Shown in pieces: positions 10,301-19,533 of a stretch of DNA of 64,000 nt. Source of the DNA: Planctomycetaceae bacterium (GTDB taxonomy: Bacteria > Planctomycetota > Planctomycetia > Planctomycetales > Planctomycetaceae); the NCBI GenBank assembly GCA_021732995.1, contig JAKFWA010000028.1, positions 110,177 to 174,176 of the forward strand, read 5' to 3'. The translations under genes were made by a program, and so were the position numbers. The notes beneath the pieces are model-generated. The model worked only from the letters and a program-made list of their open reading frames with translations. It ran no database searches and was not told the origin of the DNA. The first letter of the stretch is position 1, and each line of letters opens with the position of its first letter.

Positions 10301-10901
10301 CGAGGTCTTCCGTAACGAATCGCAGTTCAAACTTACGTGGCCAAGGAATGTCTGCCAGTGGAAAGGCCAGCCGCTTCAGTGCGGTGGCGGCGTTGGCAGG
10401 GCTGAAGCCGGCGATGGTCAGGACGATCGCGCACGTGATTCCGACGATGATCCCCACCTTGCGAAGCGGATGATGCTCCAAGAGTCCGTCCATTGAGACG
10501 CGGTTTAATTGGTCGAGAGTTCGTCGAATGACCTCGCGCTGCATCGCAGGCGACCCGAGTTTCGAGTTCTGTTCGTCCAGCAGAAACTGCACGGTGCTGG
10601 AGAGGCCGTCATTCAGCCCCGGATAACGACGCTCAATTCGCAAGGCGATGTCGACATCTCCGAGCGAGGTCCACAACGGTACCAGCAGCCAGCGCCAGCC
10701 GACGTAACCGCCAGCCGCGAGGATGAAGACGTCGAGCACCAGTCGTGCTCCGCCATCAAGGTGGCAGATCCAGTCCAACAGGCCCGCGACGAAGATGGAA
10801 CTCATTAAGGTGGCGGCCAGCCAGGCACTACCATAGAGCCACAGCGTGCGTCGAATTCGCTGTCTCAGCCGCTGCAGTCGCTCGAAGAGTTGTGGGGCCA
10901 T
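7320..10901 (-). CDS. Large membrane-anchored coiled-coil protein (DUF4175-like layout)
   Basis: A 1193-residue protein. Two hydrophobic segments lie near residues 20-42 and 52-75 and a third near 147-168 (GIIVGITCAIVLTIAGF). A beta-rich region at about 180-510 looks like Ig-like extracytoplasmic domains. A very long Gln/Glu/Arg/Leu coiled coil fills about 525-1120, before a short tail. This order (N-terminal membrane helices, exported beta domains, long Q-rich coiled coil) resembles DUF4175/TIGR02302-type proteins, whose function is not known; that assignment is from architecture only. It lies upstream of the Q-rich exported gene and 175 bases downstream of the HtrA-like protease. The ATG start has no strong ribosome site. 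Confidence 0.85.
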   Translation of the reverse strand: MAPQLFERLQRLRQRIRRTLWLYGSAWLAATLMSSIFVAGLLDWICHLDGGARLVLDVFILAAGGYVGWRWLLVPLWTSLGDVDIALRIERRYPGLNDGLSSTVQFLLDEQNSKLGSPAMQREVIRRTLDQLNRVSMDGLLEHHPLRKVGIIVGITCAIVLTIAGFSPANAATALKRLAFPLADIPWPRKFELRFVTEDLEPLTTAEKPTLTIVQGATLEVYVENRRGPLPPDLTFEAVRADGKKASERMHQTSLWDAKGRAREIGGASLLVAKGPILIRAVGGDGETSTVEINVVPPPRLDSMRLKVTPPAYTQQPERTLPENVGNIEGYVGTKVEITGLSNKELQAASAARKDAEAAELTIESDTRKVRGQFTLNRSGSYAWWLALRDQQGFENPDTQRFDLRVLPDLTPDVRIDEPSTDLTVTPTAQVRFKIAAKDDLGLKQITLATSRPVTAEEKAAPTEAQRTELFTEDSRPQQQAVEHTLELAPLQLQPGQRVVVHAEATDYCDIGEVHLGKSNTRTLTVISPEEKRSELADRQAALLLELERVQKLEQTARGHVKELQVQLDQAGSLRPEDLDLLKRVELDQRQINSRIGGEQDGVVGQTRALRRERELNAVSDPQAEQLLGKLSDDLDFLRRESLPQIERDLTQALKLNAGETHNKSADTDKQRERTRQSLDHTAQQQDQVLDTLAKTLRELGAWRDGRNLAGDLRELTSEQQKLANDTRQLGQATISKSTAELTPQQKAELNKLSERQQQLANRVGDFQKNLATPSNDEGASTEQRAARESLQHQVEQEKLDTQMREAAKEVSGNKIAQAVQKQEQLVETLKKLQAVLNDDDVTDTETLVKQLNQAQAELGQLREQQESLMRKIDEAGQQPPGQQRDEALAQLRKEEEQLRHKSEEMLRRLQRLGSHSARRAAQRAADHMRQAEEALAQNNPDQAEEELQETLDDLEQAERELNRDKKRAELELAQEVLERISDELVTLRDRQQAAIDEAKRIRGEFETAGKWSRGLLKSARGLGQSQRNLSDETLNKSKDVKSVEVLSLALTSAARLMESAAKKLEQDQPDLSAETLEFQERARQRIVDVLTAINEKDNDKKNSNEQNKTGGEGGNSGPQGESVTIIAQLKIIRAMQIDLNDRTQQIKNTRPKSGELPASQSAELQTISEEQAALADLIRQLTEFFGDAPEPQ

Positions 10902-11076
10902 GAAGCGTTTTCGCCAGAGATGGACGGACCAGCCACCTGCAGTCTAGCAGGCGAGAACTCCGGGAGCACAGACCGCGTGCGGCCATTTGCGGGGCGGGGA
11001 TCTCAAAACTAAGTCGGCTGATTTCACGCAGACTTCGCAGAAATCCCTCGTCAGTAACGTTGGAGACGCCTCTAAC

Positions 11077-12606
11077 TTAGCGGATCGTGAGCAGTTTCCC
11101 GTCAGACAGTTTAATCAGGACATCGCCACGCAGGGTTTTGACCGCCTCCTGAAACTGCTCCGGGTTGCGAACCGGCTTGCCTGCGACTTCGGAGACGAGC
11201 TGCCCGGATCGCAGTTGTGCGTTGGCCGCCGCGCTACCCGCCTCAACCGCCAGAATCAGTACGCCGGAGGGATAAGGAACGTCGAGATTCGGATCGGTGT
11301 GTTCTTCGCGGGCTGTTGGCCAATCCACCTTCAGGCCGCGCCACGCGGGATAGCGATCGACCGACGTGATGATCGAGTCCGTCTCCTTGGCCGGCCATTT
11401 TCCGGCTGTGGCTGTCAGGACCCGGTTGCCGAGCAGTTGCATCACGATCTTGGCGCCAGGGCCAGCCAAGCCAACTTCGCGCATGAGGTCTTCGTCAGTG
11501 GCGACGGGGCGGTTGTTGATGGCCAGCACATACTGTCCGGGTTGCAAACCGGCTTGAGCCGCAGGCGAATTGTGCTTCACGGACTGAATGCGAACAACGC
11601 TCCGCTGGCCGGCGGGCACGCCGTACATGTGCCCGTTCTCCAGTGGTTGAGTTTTTGGGACGAGTCCCAGCAGGCCGTACTCGGCTTCCGTACCGTTCAA
11701 CAGTGACTCGACGATTCGCCGCGTGTTGCGATTGATCGGAATCGCGAAGCCCACGGATGTTTCGTAGCCCTGCAGCGCGGCTAGCGAGGTCGTTACTCCG
11801 ACCAGTTGTCCTTGTCGGTTGAGTAACGCTCCGCCGCTGGTGCCGATGTTCAATCGCGTGTCGACTTGAATCAGGGTGCCGAAGTTGTGAATCGAGTTTT
11901 GCTGAGTCCGCGCAATGGAACTGTCGACGAAGGGCATGCGTGCCAGGTTTCCGACCATTCCGAAGCTGATGGTCGGAGCCCCGTCGCGGGCCAGTGCATA
12001 GGGATTCCCGATGACGAAGACGAGCTGACCCTTCTTGACTTGATCTCCATCAAAGAGGGGAATCGCGGGCAGGTTCTCTTCTTGCAAGTTTGTGTTGCGT
12101 CGCAAATCCAGTTTGAGAACGGCGAGGTCACTGCGGGGGTCGGCGGCGTAGATGTAAGCTTCAAAGCTTTGTGCCTTGGGGAGCTGCACGAAGATCTGGC
12201 TGTCTGACTTGGCTTCGGGATCGCGGAACGTTCGACCGCCACGGACGAGGTGATAGTTCGTGAGGATCAGACGCTCGTTGGGTTTGTTCGGCGGGGCAAC
12301 CAACACGCCGGTGCCGAAGTCAGTCGGCAGATAGTTTCCCTGGAATGGATCGTGCGACTGCACGAGCGGCTCGGCTTCGTTCGGCAGGTTGAAGACGTTC
12401 TTACGAGGCGGTCGCGACATCGAAACAGACCGCTGCGGCAGTCGTGAGACCGCGACCACCGCAGACTCGGCTTGTTCGACGAGCTTCGTGGCTGCGTCTT
12501 CAAACGCCTGCAGCACGGCACCGGCGTCCTGAGCGCGCGAAGGCCGCGCACCAATCAGCACCAGTCCGAAACTGGCGAAGAGCAGGCTCCATCGGCGAAA
12601 TGACAT
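11077..12606 (-). CDS. HtrA/Deg-like serine protease with two PDZ domains
   Basis: A 509-residue exported trypsin-like protease. The signal peptide is SLLFASFGLVLIGARPSRAQ. The catalytic triad is H119 (LTNYHLV), D160 (RSDLAVLKLD) and S257 (NIGTSGGALL); the usual GNSGG reads GTSGG here. Two PDZ domains follow, at about 305-395 (SPAAQAGLQPGQYVLAINN) and 435-505 (LRSGQLVSEVAGKPV). HtrA proteases degrade or chaperone misfolded proteins in the periplasm. I chose the ATG at 12606 over one 39 bases upstream because AAGGA precedes it by 8 bases and it leads straight into the signal peptide. It is divergent from the next gene, with a 155-base shared upstream region. Confidence 0.9.
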   Translation of the reverse strand: MSFRRWSLLFASFGLVLIGARPSRAQDAGAVLQAFEDAATKLVEQAESAVVAVSRLPQRSVSMSRPPRKNVFNLPNEAEPLVQSHDPFQGNYLPTDFGTGVLVAPPNKPNERLILTNYHLVRGGRTFRDPEAKSDSQIFVQLPKAQSFEAYIYAADPRSDLAVLKLDLRRNTNLQEENLPAIPLFDGDQVKKGQLVFVIGNPYALARDGAPTISFGMVGNLARMPFVDSSIARTQQNSIHNFGTLIQVDTRLNIGTSGGALLNRQGQLVGVTTSLAALQGYETSVGFAIPINRNTRRIVESLLNGTEAEYGLLGLVPKTQPLENGHMYGVPAGQRSVVRIQSVKHNSPAAQAGLQPGQYVLAINNRPVATDEDLMREVGLAGPGAKIVMQLLGNRVLTATAGKWPAKETDSIITSVDRYPAWRGLKVDWPTAREEHTDPNLDVPYPSGVLILAVEAGSAAANAQLRSGQLVSEVAGKPVRNPEQFQEAVKTLRGDVLIKLSDGKLLTIR

Positions 12607-12761
12607 TGGCTGCGTCCTTGACGGGAAGCATCGGTACGACTTCAACTCTCACGATGCTATCGGCTGACTGTGAGCGTGTCGCCACGAACCGGGCGAGTTG
12701 CTGGTACGCGGTGACAGTGAACTCTGCTGCTTGAGAACCCCGCACTCAAGAGGAAACACTG

Positions 12762-14177
12762 ATGAGCGACGATCAACGCATCTCAATCTGGCATTTTGGG
12801 CGGCGTCGCAGGATTGCTCGATGGTTGCTGAGCGGTCTGCTGCTGTTGAGTGGGTCCGCGACGAGTGCTGAAGACGCAGAGACGCCTTGGCCGCCCGCTG
12901 GGGAGAACGTCGTCAAGGTGATTCAAGGGAAGGAGTTGCTGCGCGTTCCTGAGTCGGTGATGGCCGCGAGAGAGAAGCCGGGAGCGGCTGAGTTCACAGT
13001 CGCTGAGCATCCGCCGGTCGTGACCCTGGCATTTCATTCACAACTGGGAACGAACGCCGCGAAACGGCGATTGTGGTCATCCTGGGGTGATATCTGCGTA
13101 GCCGATGATGGGAAGGCCTACTGCGGAATCGGCGATCACGGGAATGACGTCGGCGGCGACGCGCGCTGTTTTGTGTACTGCTGGGACCCGCAGCGCAAGG
13201 TTTTGGAACAAGTGGTCGATATGAATCGGGTCGTGCCGCCTCAGGAAGGGCAGCCGGCCTGGTCCAAGATTCATGCGAAGATCGATGCCGGTCCAGACGG
13301 GATGATCTATTTCTCCTGTACATTGAATGACGGCAACCGAGCGAAGTTGCCGACCCACAAGTGGAATGACGGGTTGCCCGGAGGTCAGCTTTACCAGTTC
13401 GATCCGAAAACTCGCCGCACGGTGGCTTTTGCGAGCTTGCCCGCTCGACGTTGCACCGCGACTTCGCTGCTGGATCGTCAGCGCAATGTGTGGTGGTGCA
13501 ATCTGGAAGCCGGTGAGGGCAATGCCCTCTATGCGCTCGACTTGAAGACCAGGCAGCCGATTTTTCAGGCGCCGGATGGATCATTGGGTTTCAACCGTAA
13601 CTTCACTTTGGCCCGTGACGGTTCGATTTATTTCAACGGCACCGATTCGCTCATGAAGTGGGATCCGAAGACGAAACAGAGCGTGACTTTGAAGGCGAAG
13701 TTTGAGAACTCACCCGGCATGCGCTGCTCAACGGGAGAAACGCGCGATGGTCACATCTATGGCGTGACTCATTCATCGAGCCAGCTTTTCCGTTATTCGA
13801 TCGCGAAGGATGAGCTGACGATGCTGGGGCCGAACTGGCTGAGTGGCTCGTATACGGCGGTTTGCGAACTGTCACCGGACGAAAAGTACCTGTATTTCTT
13901 GCCGGGTTCCCACGGTGGGGCATTCAAGGACGGTACGCCAATCGTGCGGTACGAGATCGCGTCTGGTCGTCGCGACGTGCTGGCGTTCCTTGCGGCAGCA
14001 ACTGAGTCAGCGACTGATTACGTTCCAGCGGGAACTTACGGCATTAAGCTGAGTGCTGACGGCAAGATGCTCTACGGGAACTTCAATGGTCATCCAAGCG
14101 ATCGCATCCGGCCGAAGACGATGAAGCCTAATGGTTTCGGCTTGTGCGCGTTCGCTGCGATTCAACTGCCTGACTGA
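12762..14177 (+). CDS. Secreted beta-propeller protein
   Basis: A 471-residue exported protein. A basic N-terminus (RRRRIARW) and hydrophobic stretch LLSGLLLLSGSATSAED form a signal peptide. The rest shows repeated blades of the kind D-G-x-I-Y-F (GPDGMIYFSC, ARDGSIYFNG, SADGKMLYGN), as in SMP-30/NHL-like propellers. Several conserved Trp/Cys/His positions are visible (CWDP, WWCN) but no known active site is clear. Such secreted propellers are very common in planctomycetes and mostly uncharacterised. AGAGGAAA lies just upstream of the ATG. Only 28 bases separate its stop from the convergent HD-GYP gene. Confidence 0.85.
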   Translation: MSDDQRISIWHFGRRRRIARWLLSGLLLLSGSATSAEDAETPWPPAGENVVKVIQGKELLRVPESVMAAREKPGAAEFTVAEHPPVVTLAFHSQLGTNAAKRRLWSSWGDICVADDGKAYCGIGDHGNDVGGDARCFVYCWDPQRKVLEQVVDMNRVVPPQEGQPAWSKIHAKIDAGPDGMIYFSCTLNDGNRAKLPTHKWNDGLPGGQLYQFDPKTRRTVAFASLPARRCTATSLLDRQRNVWWCNLEAGEGNALYALDLKTRQPIFQAPDGSLGFNRNFTLARDGSIYFNGTDSLMKWDPKTKQSVTLKAKFENSPGMRCSTGETRDGHIYGVTHSSSQLFRYSIAKDELTMLGPNWLSGSYTAVCELSPDEKYLYFLPGSHGGAFKDGTPIVRYEIASGRRDVLAFLAAATESATDYVPAGTYGIKLSADGKMLYGNFNGHPSDRIRPKTMKPNGFGLCAFAAIQLPD

Positions 14178-14205
14178 TGAGCAGCTTGACTGCCGACGAA
14201 GTCGC

Positions 14206-15312
14206 CTAGTTGCAGCACTCGGAGGTCAGTTGCTGATCAACATGACGAAGTACGGTTCCGAGCAGGCTGGAGTCTGCCTTGTGCGTTGACGGAGCGTTGA
14301 CCAGAGGTGCTACGTCCTCGACGTACATCGCCCGGAACTGCTCGTGGATGCTCAGGAATACATCGACCAGCAACGGATCGAACTGGGTTCCGCGACCCTC
14401 CAGAATCGCTTCCACACAAGCGTCGTGCGTGAACGCTTCTTTGTAACAACGTCGAGTCGCCAGCGCGTCATACACATCAGCGATGGCCACAATCCGGGCT
14501 GAGAGGGGAATGAACGGGCCGCCGATTCCTGTTGGATAGCCTTTGCCGTCCCAGCGTTCGTGATGGAACAGGGCGATCTCGTGAGCCATCTGCAGAAAGT
14601 TGGTGTCACCCAAGTACGCCTGGATGGATTGCAGGCAGTCGCTGCTGATCTTGGGGTGAGCCTGAATGCGGGCTCGCTCGGCTGGATTCAGCGAGCCAGA
14701 CTTCATCAGGATCGCGTCTTCAATGCCGACTTTGCCGATGTCGTGCAGCGATGAACTGATGCGGATCAGACGAATGAACTCCGGGGTGATGCTGTTCTGT
14801 AACTCGGTTCGCCGCTGAGCCGCTTCGGCCAGAAGGGTGGAAAGTCGTGATACGCGATCAATGTGTCCGTCGGGATCGCCTTCTCGCGAACTGGCCAGCT
14901 TGGAGAGCCCTACAATCATGGCCTCCTGAGTGCGTTCCAGTTGCTCCTGGTGCCGTTCAATAACCTCGATACACGCACTTTTTTGACGTCGGAAATGCAG
15001 GTTCAGTCGATGGAAGATCCAGTACCCGAGGCTGGCTTGTAAGGCGGTCGTGGTGAGCAGAGCTGTCAGAACTGTCGAGGCGGAAGCGCCGGTGCAGACG
15101 GGAGCGAGCAGGACGCTGAAGCAGGCGAGATTTAAGATGAGGAACGCGCCAAGACACTTGGCACACCACGATCCGCAAACGATCTGGTCGTCAGAACCGC
15201 TTGCTGGATCGGTCGCGGTGCCGGAGTCCGGCCGCTGCCTGTTGTTTGTTTGGCTCGGCCGATGATCAGCCGACGGGCGGCTGGTGATCGACTGAGCGTT
15301 CAACGCACGCAT
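14206..15312 (-). CDS. Membrane HD-GYP domain c-di-GMP phosphodiesterase
   Basis: A 368-residue protein with a cytosolic N-tail, two membrane helices at about 52-72 and 80-100, a short helical linker, and an HD-GYP domain from about 135. Visible signature residues are H190-D191 (LHDIGKVGI), H219 (AHP), H250-H251 (FHHERWDGKGYP), G258-Y259-P260, and D279 (IADVYDALATRRCY). These are the metal ligands and GYP motif of phosphodiesterases that cut cyclic di-GMP, so an active enzyme is likely. There is no sensor domain beyond the membrane helices and no GGDEF partner in the window. TGAGG 7 bases before the ATG supports the start. The gap to the divergent GH3 gene is 259 bases. Confidence 0.93.
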   Translation of the reverse strand: MRALNAQSITSRPSADHRPSQTNNRQRPDSGTATDPASGSDDQIVCGSWCAKCLGAFLILNLACFSVLLAPVCTGASASTVLTALLTTTALQASLGYWIFHRLNLHFRRQKSACIEVIERHQEQLERTQEAMIVGLSKLASSREGDPDGHIDRVSRLSTLLAEAAQRRTELQNSITPEFIRLIRISSSLHDIGKVGIEDAILMKSGSLNPAERARIQAHPKISSDCLQSIQAYLGDTNFLQMAHEIALFHHERWDGKGYPTGIGGPFIPLSARIVAIADVYDALATRRCYKEAFTHDACVEAILEGRGTQFDPLLVDVFLSIHEQFRAMYVEDVAPLVNAPSTHKADSSLLGTVLRHVDQQLTSECCN

Positions 15313-15571
15313 GATACTGCCTCAGAAGGAGCGCAATGATTCCATCCGAAACAGGTAGGTCTGAAACGTGCGCTGTCAAAACTGGCGGTTGGATGCCGTT
15401 GAGATTTGCAGAGAGAAGCCGGGTAATGGTGCTGATTGTCCGGATCGTGTGACTCCTGCCGGAGTTCCGGATTCGTTTAAGGTTGCTTGTCGGTCTTGTC
15501 TGCCGGGGAGGGCATTGCCAGAATGCTGCCCGTCGGGCGCTCCGGAATTTGACTCGCAGGTAAACGGATAA

Positions 15572-17269
15572 ATGCCAATTCAAGGACATCTCAGAGCTAT
15601 CGCCGGCACCTTGGTGCGCGTCAAGTTGCGGCGACAGGCGAAGCATTTCCTGAAAGCCACTCGCGACTGTCGCCGCACACAAGAGAAAGTGCTGCATTCG
15701 CTGCTGGAACTGAATGGCAAGAGCGACTTGGCACGATCCTACGGGCTGCACGCGGCGAAAACGCCCGCTGACTTTGCCCGCGCCATGCCAGTCACGAATT
15801 ACGAGAACTACCGCGAGGCGATTGAACGCCTCAAACGCGGCGATTCACGGGCGATGCTTGGTCATAAAAATCGGCTGATGATGTTCTCACTGAGCAGCGG
15901 AACTACTGCTGACTCAAAGTTCATTCCGATCACCAGCCGCTTCTTCAAAGACTACCGTCGCGGCTGGCAGGTCTGGGGGATTCAAGCGTACGACGCCTAT
16001 CCGAAGCTCAGTCGCCTGAAGATGCTGACGTTGTTCAGTGACTATCACCGCTTCACGACCGATGCTGGCACGCCTTGCGGAAACATCAGCGGTCTCGCGG
16101 CGGCCATGCAGCGCAAGGCCGTGCAACGTCTCTACACGCTGCCATTCAGCGTCGCGAAGATCTCCGAACCGGAAGCGAAGTATTACACCATTTTGCGGCT
16201 CGCGATTGCTGATCCTGAGATCGGCATGATCACGACAGCGAATCCCAGCACGCTGACTCATTTGGCTCAAATGGCCGATCAGCGGAAGGCCGAATTGATC
16301 CGCGATATTCACGATGGCACGCTGGCTTGCCGTGACAGTATCTCAGCTCCCGTCGTGGAACTGCTCTCGCGGCGTCTTCGGCAAGCGGATCGAAACCGAG
16401 CCCGCTTTCTCGAACAATGTGTTGAGCAGGTCGGAACGTTGCGGCCTGGCGACATCTGGCCCGAACTGCAGTTGCTGGCGGTCTGGACGGGCGGCAGTTG
16501 CGGGGCTTACCTGCCTGGTTTGAGGCAGGCGTTCGGTGATCTGCCGGTCCGCGATCACGGTCTTTCCGCGAGCGAAGGCCGCATGACTCTGCCATTCGCC
16601 GATGAATCATCCGGCGGTGTGCTGGATGTCACAACGCACTACTTCGAATTCATCCCTGAAGATGAGTATCGCAGCGAGAAACCGACGATTTTGCCGGCTC
16701 ACGAACTACAAGAAGGACGCAACTACTACATCCTGTTGACCACTTCCTCGGGCTTCTACCGCTACGACATTTGTGACGTCGTGCAGTGCGTGGGCTTTGA
16801 GGGCACGACTCCGAAGCTGCGGTTTCTGCATAAGGGTGCGCACATCTCGAACATTACGGGTGAGAAGCTGTCGGAGTCGCAGGTCGTGGAAGCCGTGCAG
16901 GGGACACTCAGCCGCTTCAATCATCGAGTCGCCTGTTTCACCTTGGTGCCCAAATGGGGTGAGCCACCGCGATATCAACTGTTGATCGAAGGCTCAGATT
17001 TGCCGCCGTCGGAAGCGCGGCTGCCGTTTGAACAACATCTGGATGAACGTCTGCAGGAACTCAACTGCGAGTATCGTGAAAAGCGCCAGACGGGGCGTTT
17101 GTCGCCCACTGTGATTCAAGCATTGCGTGAAGGCAGTTGGCGCGAGTTTGCTCAACAGCGTCAATCGCGGCTCGGCGGCAGTATCGAGCAGTACAAGCAT
17201 CCGTGCCTGCTGCCGAATTTGGAAACTGCCGCTCGGGTTACCGAGCAGTTCGGGATGACCATTTCATAG
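15572..17269 (+). CDS. GH3-family acyl-adenylase-like protein
   Basis: A 565-residue cytosolic protein matching the GH3 auxin-responsive family, a branch of the ANL adenylating enzymes. The phosphate-binding motif is SLSSGTTADSKFIP near residue 110. The family's YPG...-like segment, an acidic FEFIPEDEYR stretch, and the YRYDICDVVQCVGF region are all visible. Plant GH3 enzymes join amino acids to acyl hormones through an acyl-AMP; bacterial members are mostly uncharacterised, so the substrate is unknown. Length fits the family. It appears to be a single-gene unit; the next + strand gene begins about 100 bases later. Confidence 0.9.
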   Translation: MPIQGHLRAIAGTLVRVKLRRQAKHFLKATRDCRRTQEKVLHSLLELNGKSDLARSYGLHAAKTPADFARAMPVTNYENYREAIERLKRGDSRAMLGHKNRLMMFSLSSGTTADSKFIPITSRFFKDYRRGWQVWGIQAYDAYPKLSRLKMLTLFSDYHRFTTDAGTPCGNISGLAAAMQRKAVQRLYTLPFSVAKISEPEAKYYTILRLAIADPEIGMITTANPSTLTHLAQMADQRKAELIRDIHDGTLACRDSISAPVVELLSRRLRQADRNRARFLEQCVEQVGTLRPGDIWPELQLLAVWTGGSCGAYLPGLRQAFGDLPVRDHGLSASEGRMTLPFADESSGGVLDVTTHYFEFIPEDEYRSEKPTILPAHELQEGRNYYILLTTSSGFYRYDICDVVQCVGFEGTTPKLRFLHKGAHISNITGEKLSESQVVEAVQGTLSRFNHRVACFTLVPKWGEPPRYQLLIEGSDLPPSEARLPFEQHLDERLQELNCEYREKRQTGRLSPTVIQALREGSWREFAQQRQSRLGGSIEQYKHPCLLPNLETAARVTEQFGMTIS

Positions 17270-17371
17270 CATTCCCGACCAGAAACGGCTCAGGCGACAT
17301 TCGCTGACGTGCTCAATCGACGATGTATCGCCGTAGGCGACAGACTGCTCCAGATCACAGGAGAGTGTGCG

Positions 17372-19414
17372 ATGAAACGCGTGTGGATGTTGGCTCAAGT
17401 TTTGAGCGTATTGGCAGCGACGACAGCTCAGGCGGCGGATTCCCAGTTCTTGAGTTACGTGCGCACGAAGGCTGCGGAGTTGCGAGCGCGGGACGCGGCT
17501 CCTGAGTCGTTGCAGGACTGGCAGCAGCAGAAAACCGCGCTCAAGCAACATCTGACGGCTGCGTGGGGCGGGTTTCCGAAAGAACACTGTGATCTGGAGC
17601 CTCGCAAGCTGGGTGAACTGCAGCGCGACGGCTATCGCGTTGAGAAGATTGTGATTCAGACGCGCCCCGGCTTGTGGGCAACGACGAATGCTTACGTGCC
17701 GGATAGGGCGGGCAAGTTGCCGGCCGTGCTCTGCGTGCACGGGCACTGGTCGGGAGCTAAGCAAGATCCTGTGGTGCAGTCACGTTGCATCGGGCTGGCG
17801 AAGTTAGGCTTCTTTGTGCTGGCCATCGACGCATTTGGTGCGGGTGAGCGAGCAGTCGGCGAGGCACTGGGCGAATATCACGGCGAGATGACCGGCGCGA
17901 CGCTGTTTCCAATCGGTATGCCGCTATCTGGCATGCAGGTCTATGACAATCAGCGCGCGGTTGATTACCTGCAATCGCGGCCTGAAGTGGATGGTTCGCG
18001 CATCGGCATCACCGGCGCCAGCGGTGGCGGTAATCAAACGATGTATGCCGGTACTTTCGATGAACGCTTCAAGGCGGTGGTACCTGTGTGCTCGGTCGGC
18101 AATTATCAGGCTTATCTGGGCGCGGCCTGCTGCATGTGTGAGGTGGTGCCGGGAGCGTTGCGATTCACTGAAGAGGGCGGCATTCTCGGAATGGCCGCTC
18201 CGCGAGGTTTGATGGTGGTCAGCGCGACGAAAGACGCGCCCCAGTTTTCGGTCGCGGCGGCTGCGAAGTCGATTGCTGCCGCCAAGCCGATTTTCGCTCT
18301 GAGCCAACAGCCGGATTTCGTCCGTCACACCATCATTGAGTCGGGCCATCACTACAACGAACCGATGCGCGAAGCGATGTACGGCTGGATGACGAAGCAT
18401 CTGAAGGGTGAGGGCGATGGCGCTCCGATCAAGGAGCCGGAGATCAAGCCCGAAGATCGCGAGATGCTGCGCTGCTTCCCCGGTGATTCGCGGCCAGATG
18501 ATTTCATCACGATCCCCCGATTTGCTGGCCAGGAAGCGAAGCGGCTCGCGGCGATTCGCCCGACGGCAAAAAGTTCAGATCTGTGGATCGATCTGAAGGA
18601 AGAACGTCGAGCAGCCTTGGAAAAGGCATTGCTCGGTGCCAGCACTTCGTTTGTGAAGAATGTGCCAGAAGCTGCGACTGCGGGTGACAAATTCACGCTC
18701 AAGCCTGAGCCCGGTATTGAACTGCTGGTCACGATCGAACGCGGCAAGAACGCGGCGAAGGTTGTCATTCTGCTGGATCTTGCCGGCGCGGAACCGGCTA
18801 CGCGCAGCGAGTTAGCTGTCGAAGTGCGGAAGCTCGGTTGGAACTTGGTCACACTGGATCTGCGAGCCACCGGTTCTCTCGCCCTGGCTGGCGACAAGAT
18901 TGGCAACGCTCCTGACCACAACTCGGCGGAGTGGTCATTGTGGTTGGGTTATCCTCTCATGGGGCAATGGCTGACTGACGTGCGTCGGCTGGTTGATGTC
19001 ATCGAGAGCCGCTTTGAAGGCAAGCCGGACATCTCGCTGATCGGAACCGGCTCAGCGGGATTGGTGGCGCTGTCCGTTGCGGCGCTCGATGAACGAGTGA
19101 CGCGAGTGGCCGCCGTCGGATCTTTGGCGAGCTATGTCACATCCGAGCCTTATCGTGGACAGCATCTCGGTGTCATGGTCCCCGGAATTCTCCGCGACGT
19201 CGGTGATGTCGCCGACATCGCGGCGCTTTCCCTACCCCGCCGCATTGTGATTGCAAACCCCGTTCATCCGTCGGGCAAGCCACTGACGAACGCGGAACTC
19301 GGTCCAGCCTTCGACAGCGGCTTTCAGATTGCCACCGTCAACGACGTCGGTCCGAAGTTCAATGTTTCGGCGGGTGCTCAGGCTGCTGCCATTATCGAGT
19401 CACTCGGCAATTAG
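17372..19414 (+). CDS. Secreted tandem alpha/beta-hydrolase (acetyl xylan esterase-like)
   Basis: A 680-residue exported protein with two hydrolase-like halves. The signal peptide is VWMLAQVLSVLAATTAQAAD. The first half has a nucleophile elbow GASGGG with Ser217, then a likely acid in VVSATKD and a His in ESGHHYNEP, matching the AXE/dienelactone-hydrolase group. The second half (about 470-680) repeats the fold but its elbow reads GTGSAG without the leading Gly of GxSxG, so it is probably inactive. The likely role is hydrolysis of carbohydrate esters outside the cytoplasm. I chose the ATG at 17372, not one 63 bases upstream, because AGGAG precedes it and the signal peptide starts there. Confidence 0.86.
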   Translation: MKRVWMLAQVLSVLAATTAQAADSQFLSYVRTKAAELRARDAAPESLQDWQQQKTALKQHLTAAWGGFPKEHCDLEPRKLGELQRDGYRVEKIVIQTRPGLWATTNAYVPDRAGKLPAVLCVHGHWSGAKQDPVVQSRCIGLAKLGFFVLAIDAFGAGERAVGEALGEYHGEMTGATLFPIGMPLSGMQVYDNQRAVDYLQSRPEVDGSRIGITGASGGGNQTMYAGTFDERFKAVVPVCSVGNYQAYLGAACCMCEVVPGALRFTEEGGILGMAAPRGLMVVSATKDAPQFSVAAAAKSIAAAKPIFALSQQPDFVRHTIIESGHHYNEPMREAMYGWMTKHLKGEGDGAPIKEPEIKPEDREMLRCFPGDSRPDDFITIPRFAGQEAKRLAAIRPTAKSSDLWIDLKEERRAALEKALLGASTSFVKNVPEAATAGDKFTLKPEPGIELLVTIERGKNAAKVVILLDLAGAEPATRSELAVEVRKLGWNLVTLDLRATGSLALAGDKIGNAPDHNSAEWSLWLGYPLMGQWLTDVRRLVDVIESRFEGKPDISLIGTGSAGLVALSVAALDERVTRVAAVGSLASYVTSEPYRGQHLGVMVPGILRDVGDVADIAALSLPRRIVIANPVHPSGKPLTNAELGPAFDSGFQIATVNDVGPKFNVSAGAQAAAIIESLGN

Positions 19415-19442
19415 TGGCTCATCAAGAGCGAGGTGACAGGTT

Positions 19443-19491
19443 GTAGGTCGGACGATCCTGTCTGACAGCCGGACAGGATTGTCCGGCCTAC
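19443..19491 (-). repeat. 49-bp dispersed palindrome, copy 1
   Basis: An imperfect inverted repeat with 22-bp arms (GTAGGTCGGACGATC at the left end, ending GTCCGGCCTAC) and a 5-base loop ACAGC. It lies 28 bases after the hydrolase stop in a convergent gap. Its reverse complement has the loop GCTGT and matches copy 2 (22999-23047) closely, so this copy is in minus orientation. On the + strand all three arm mismatches become G-U pairs. Confidence 0.93.
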
Positions 19492-19533
19492 TTTCCATGC
19501 TAACCCGGACGGCCCACCTGCGCTGACGAAACG

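Noticed and set aside
9357..10496. Plus-strand frame of 379 codons
   Set aside because: Antisense to the 1193-residue membrane protein; no domain or ribosome site.
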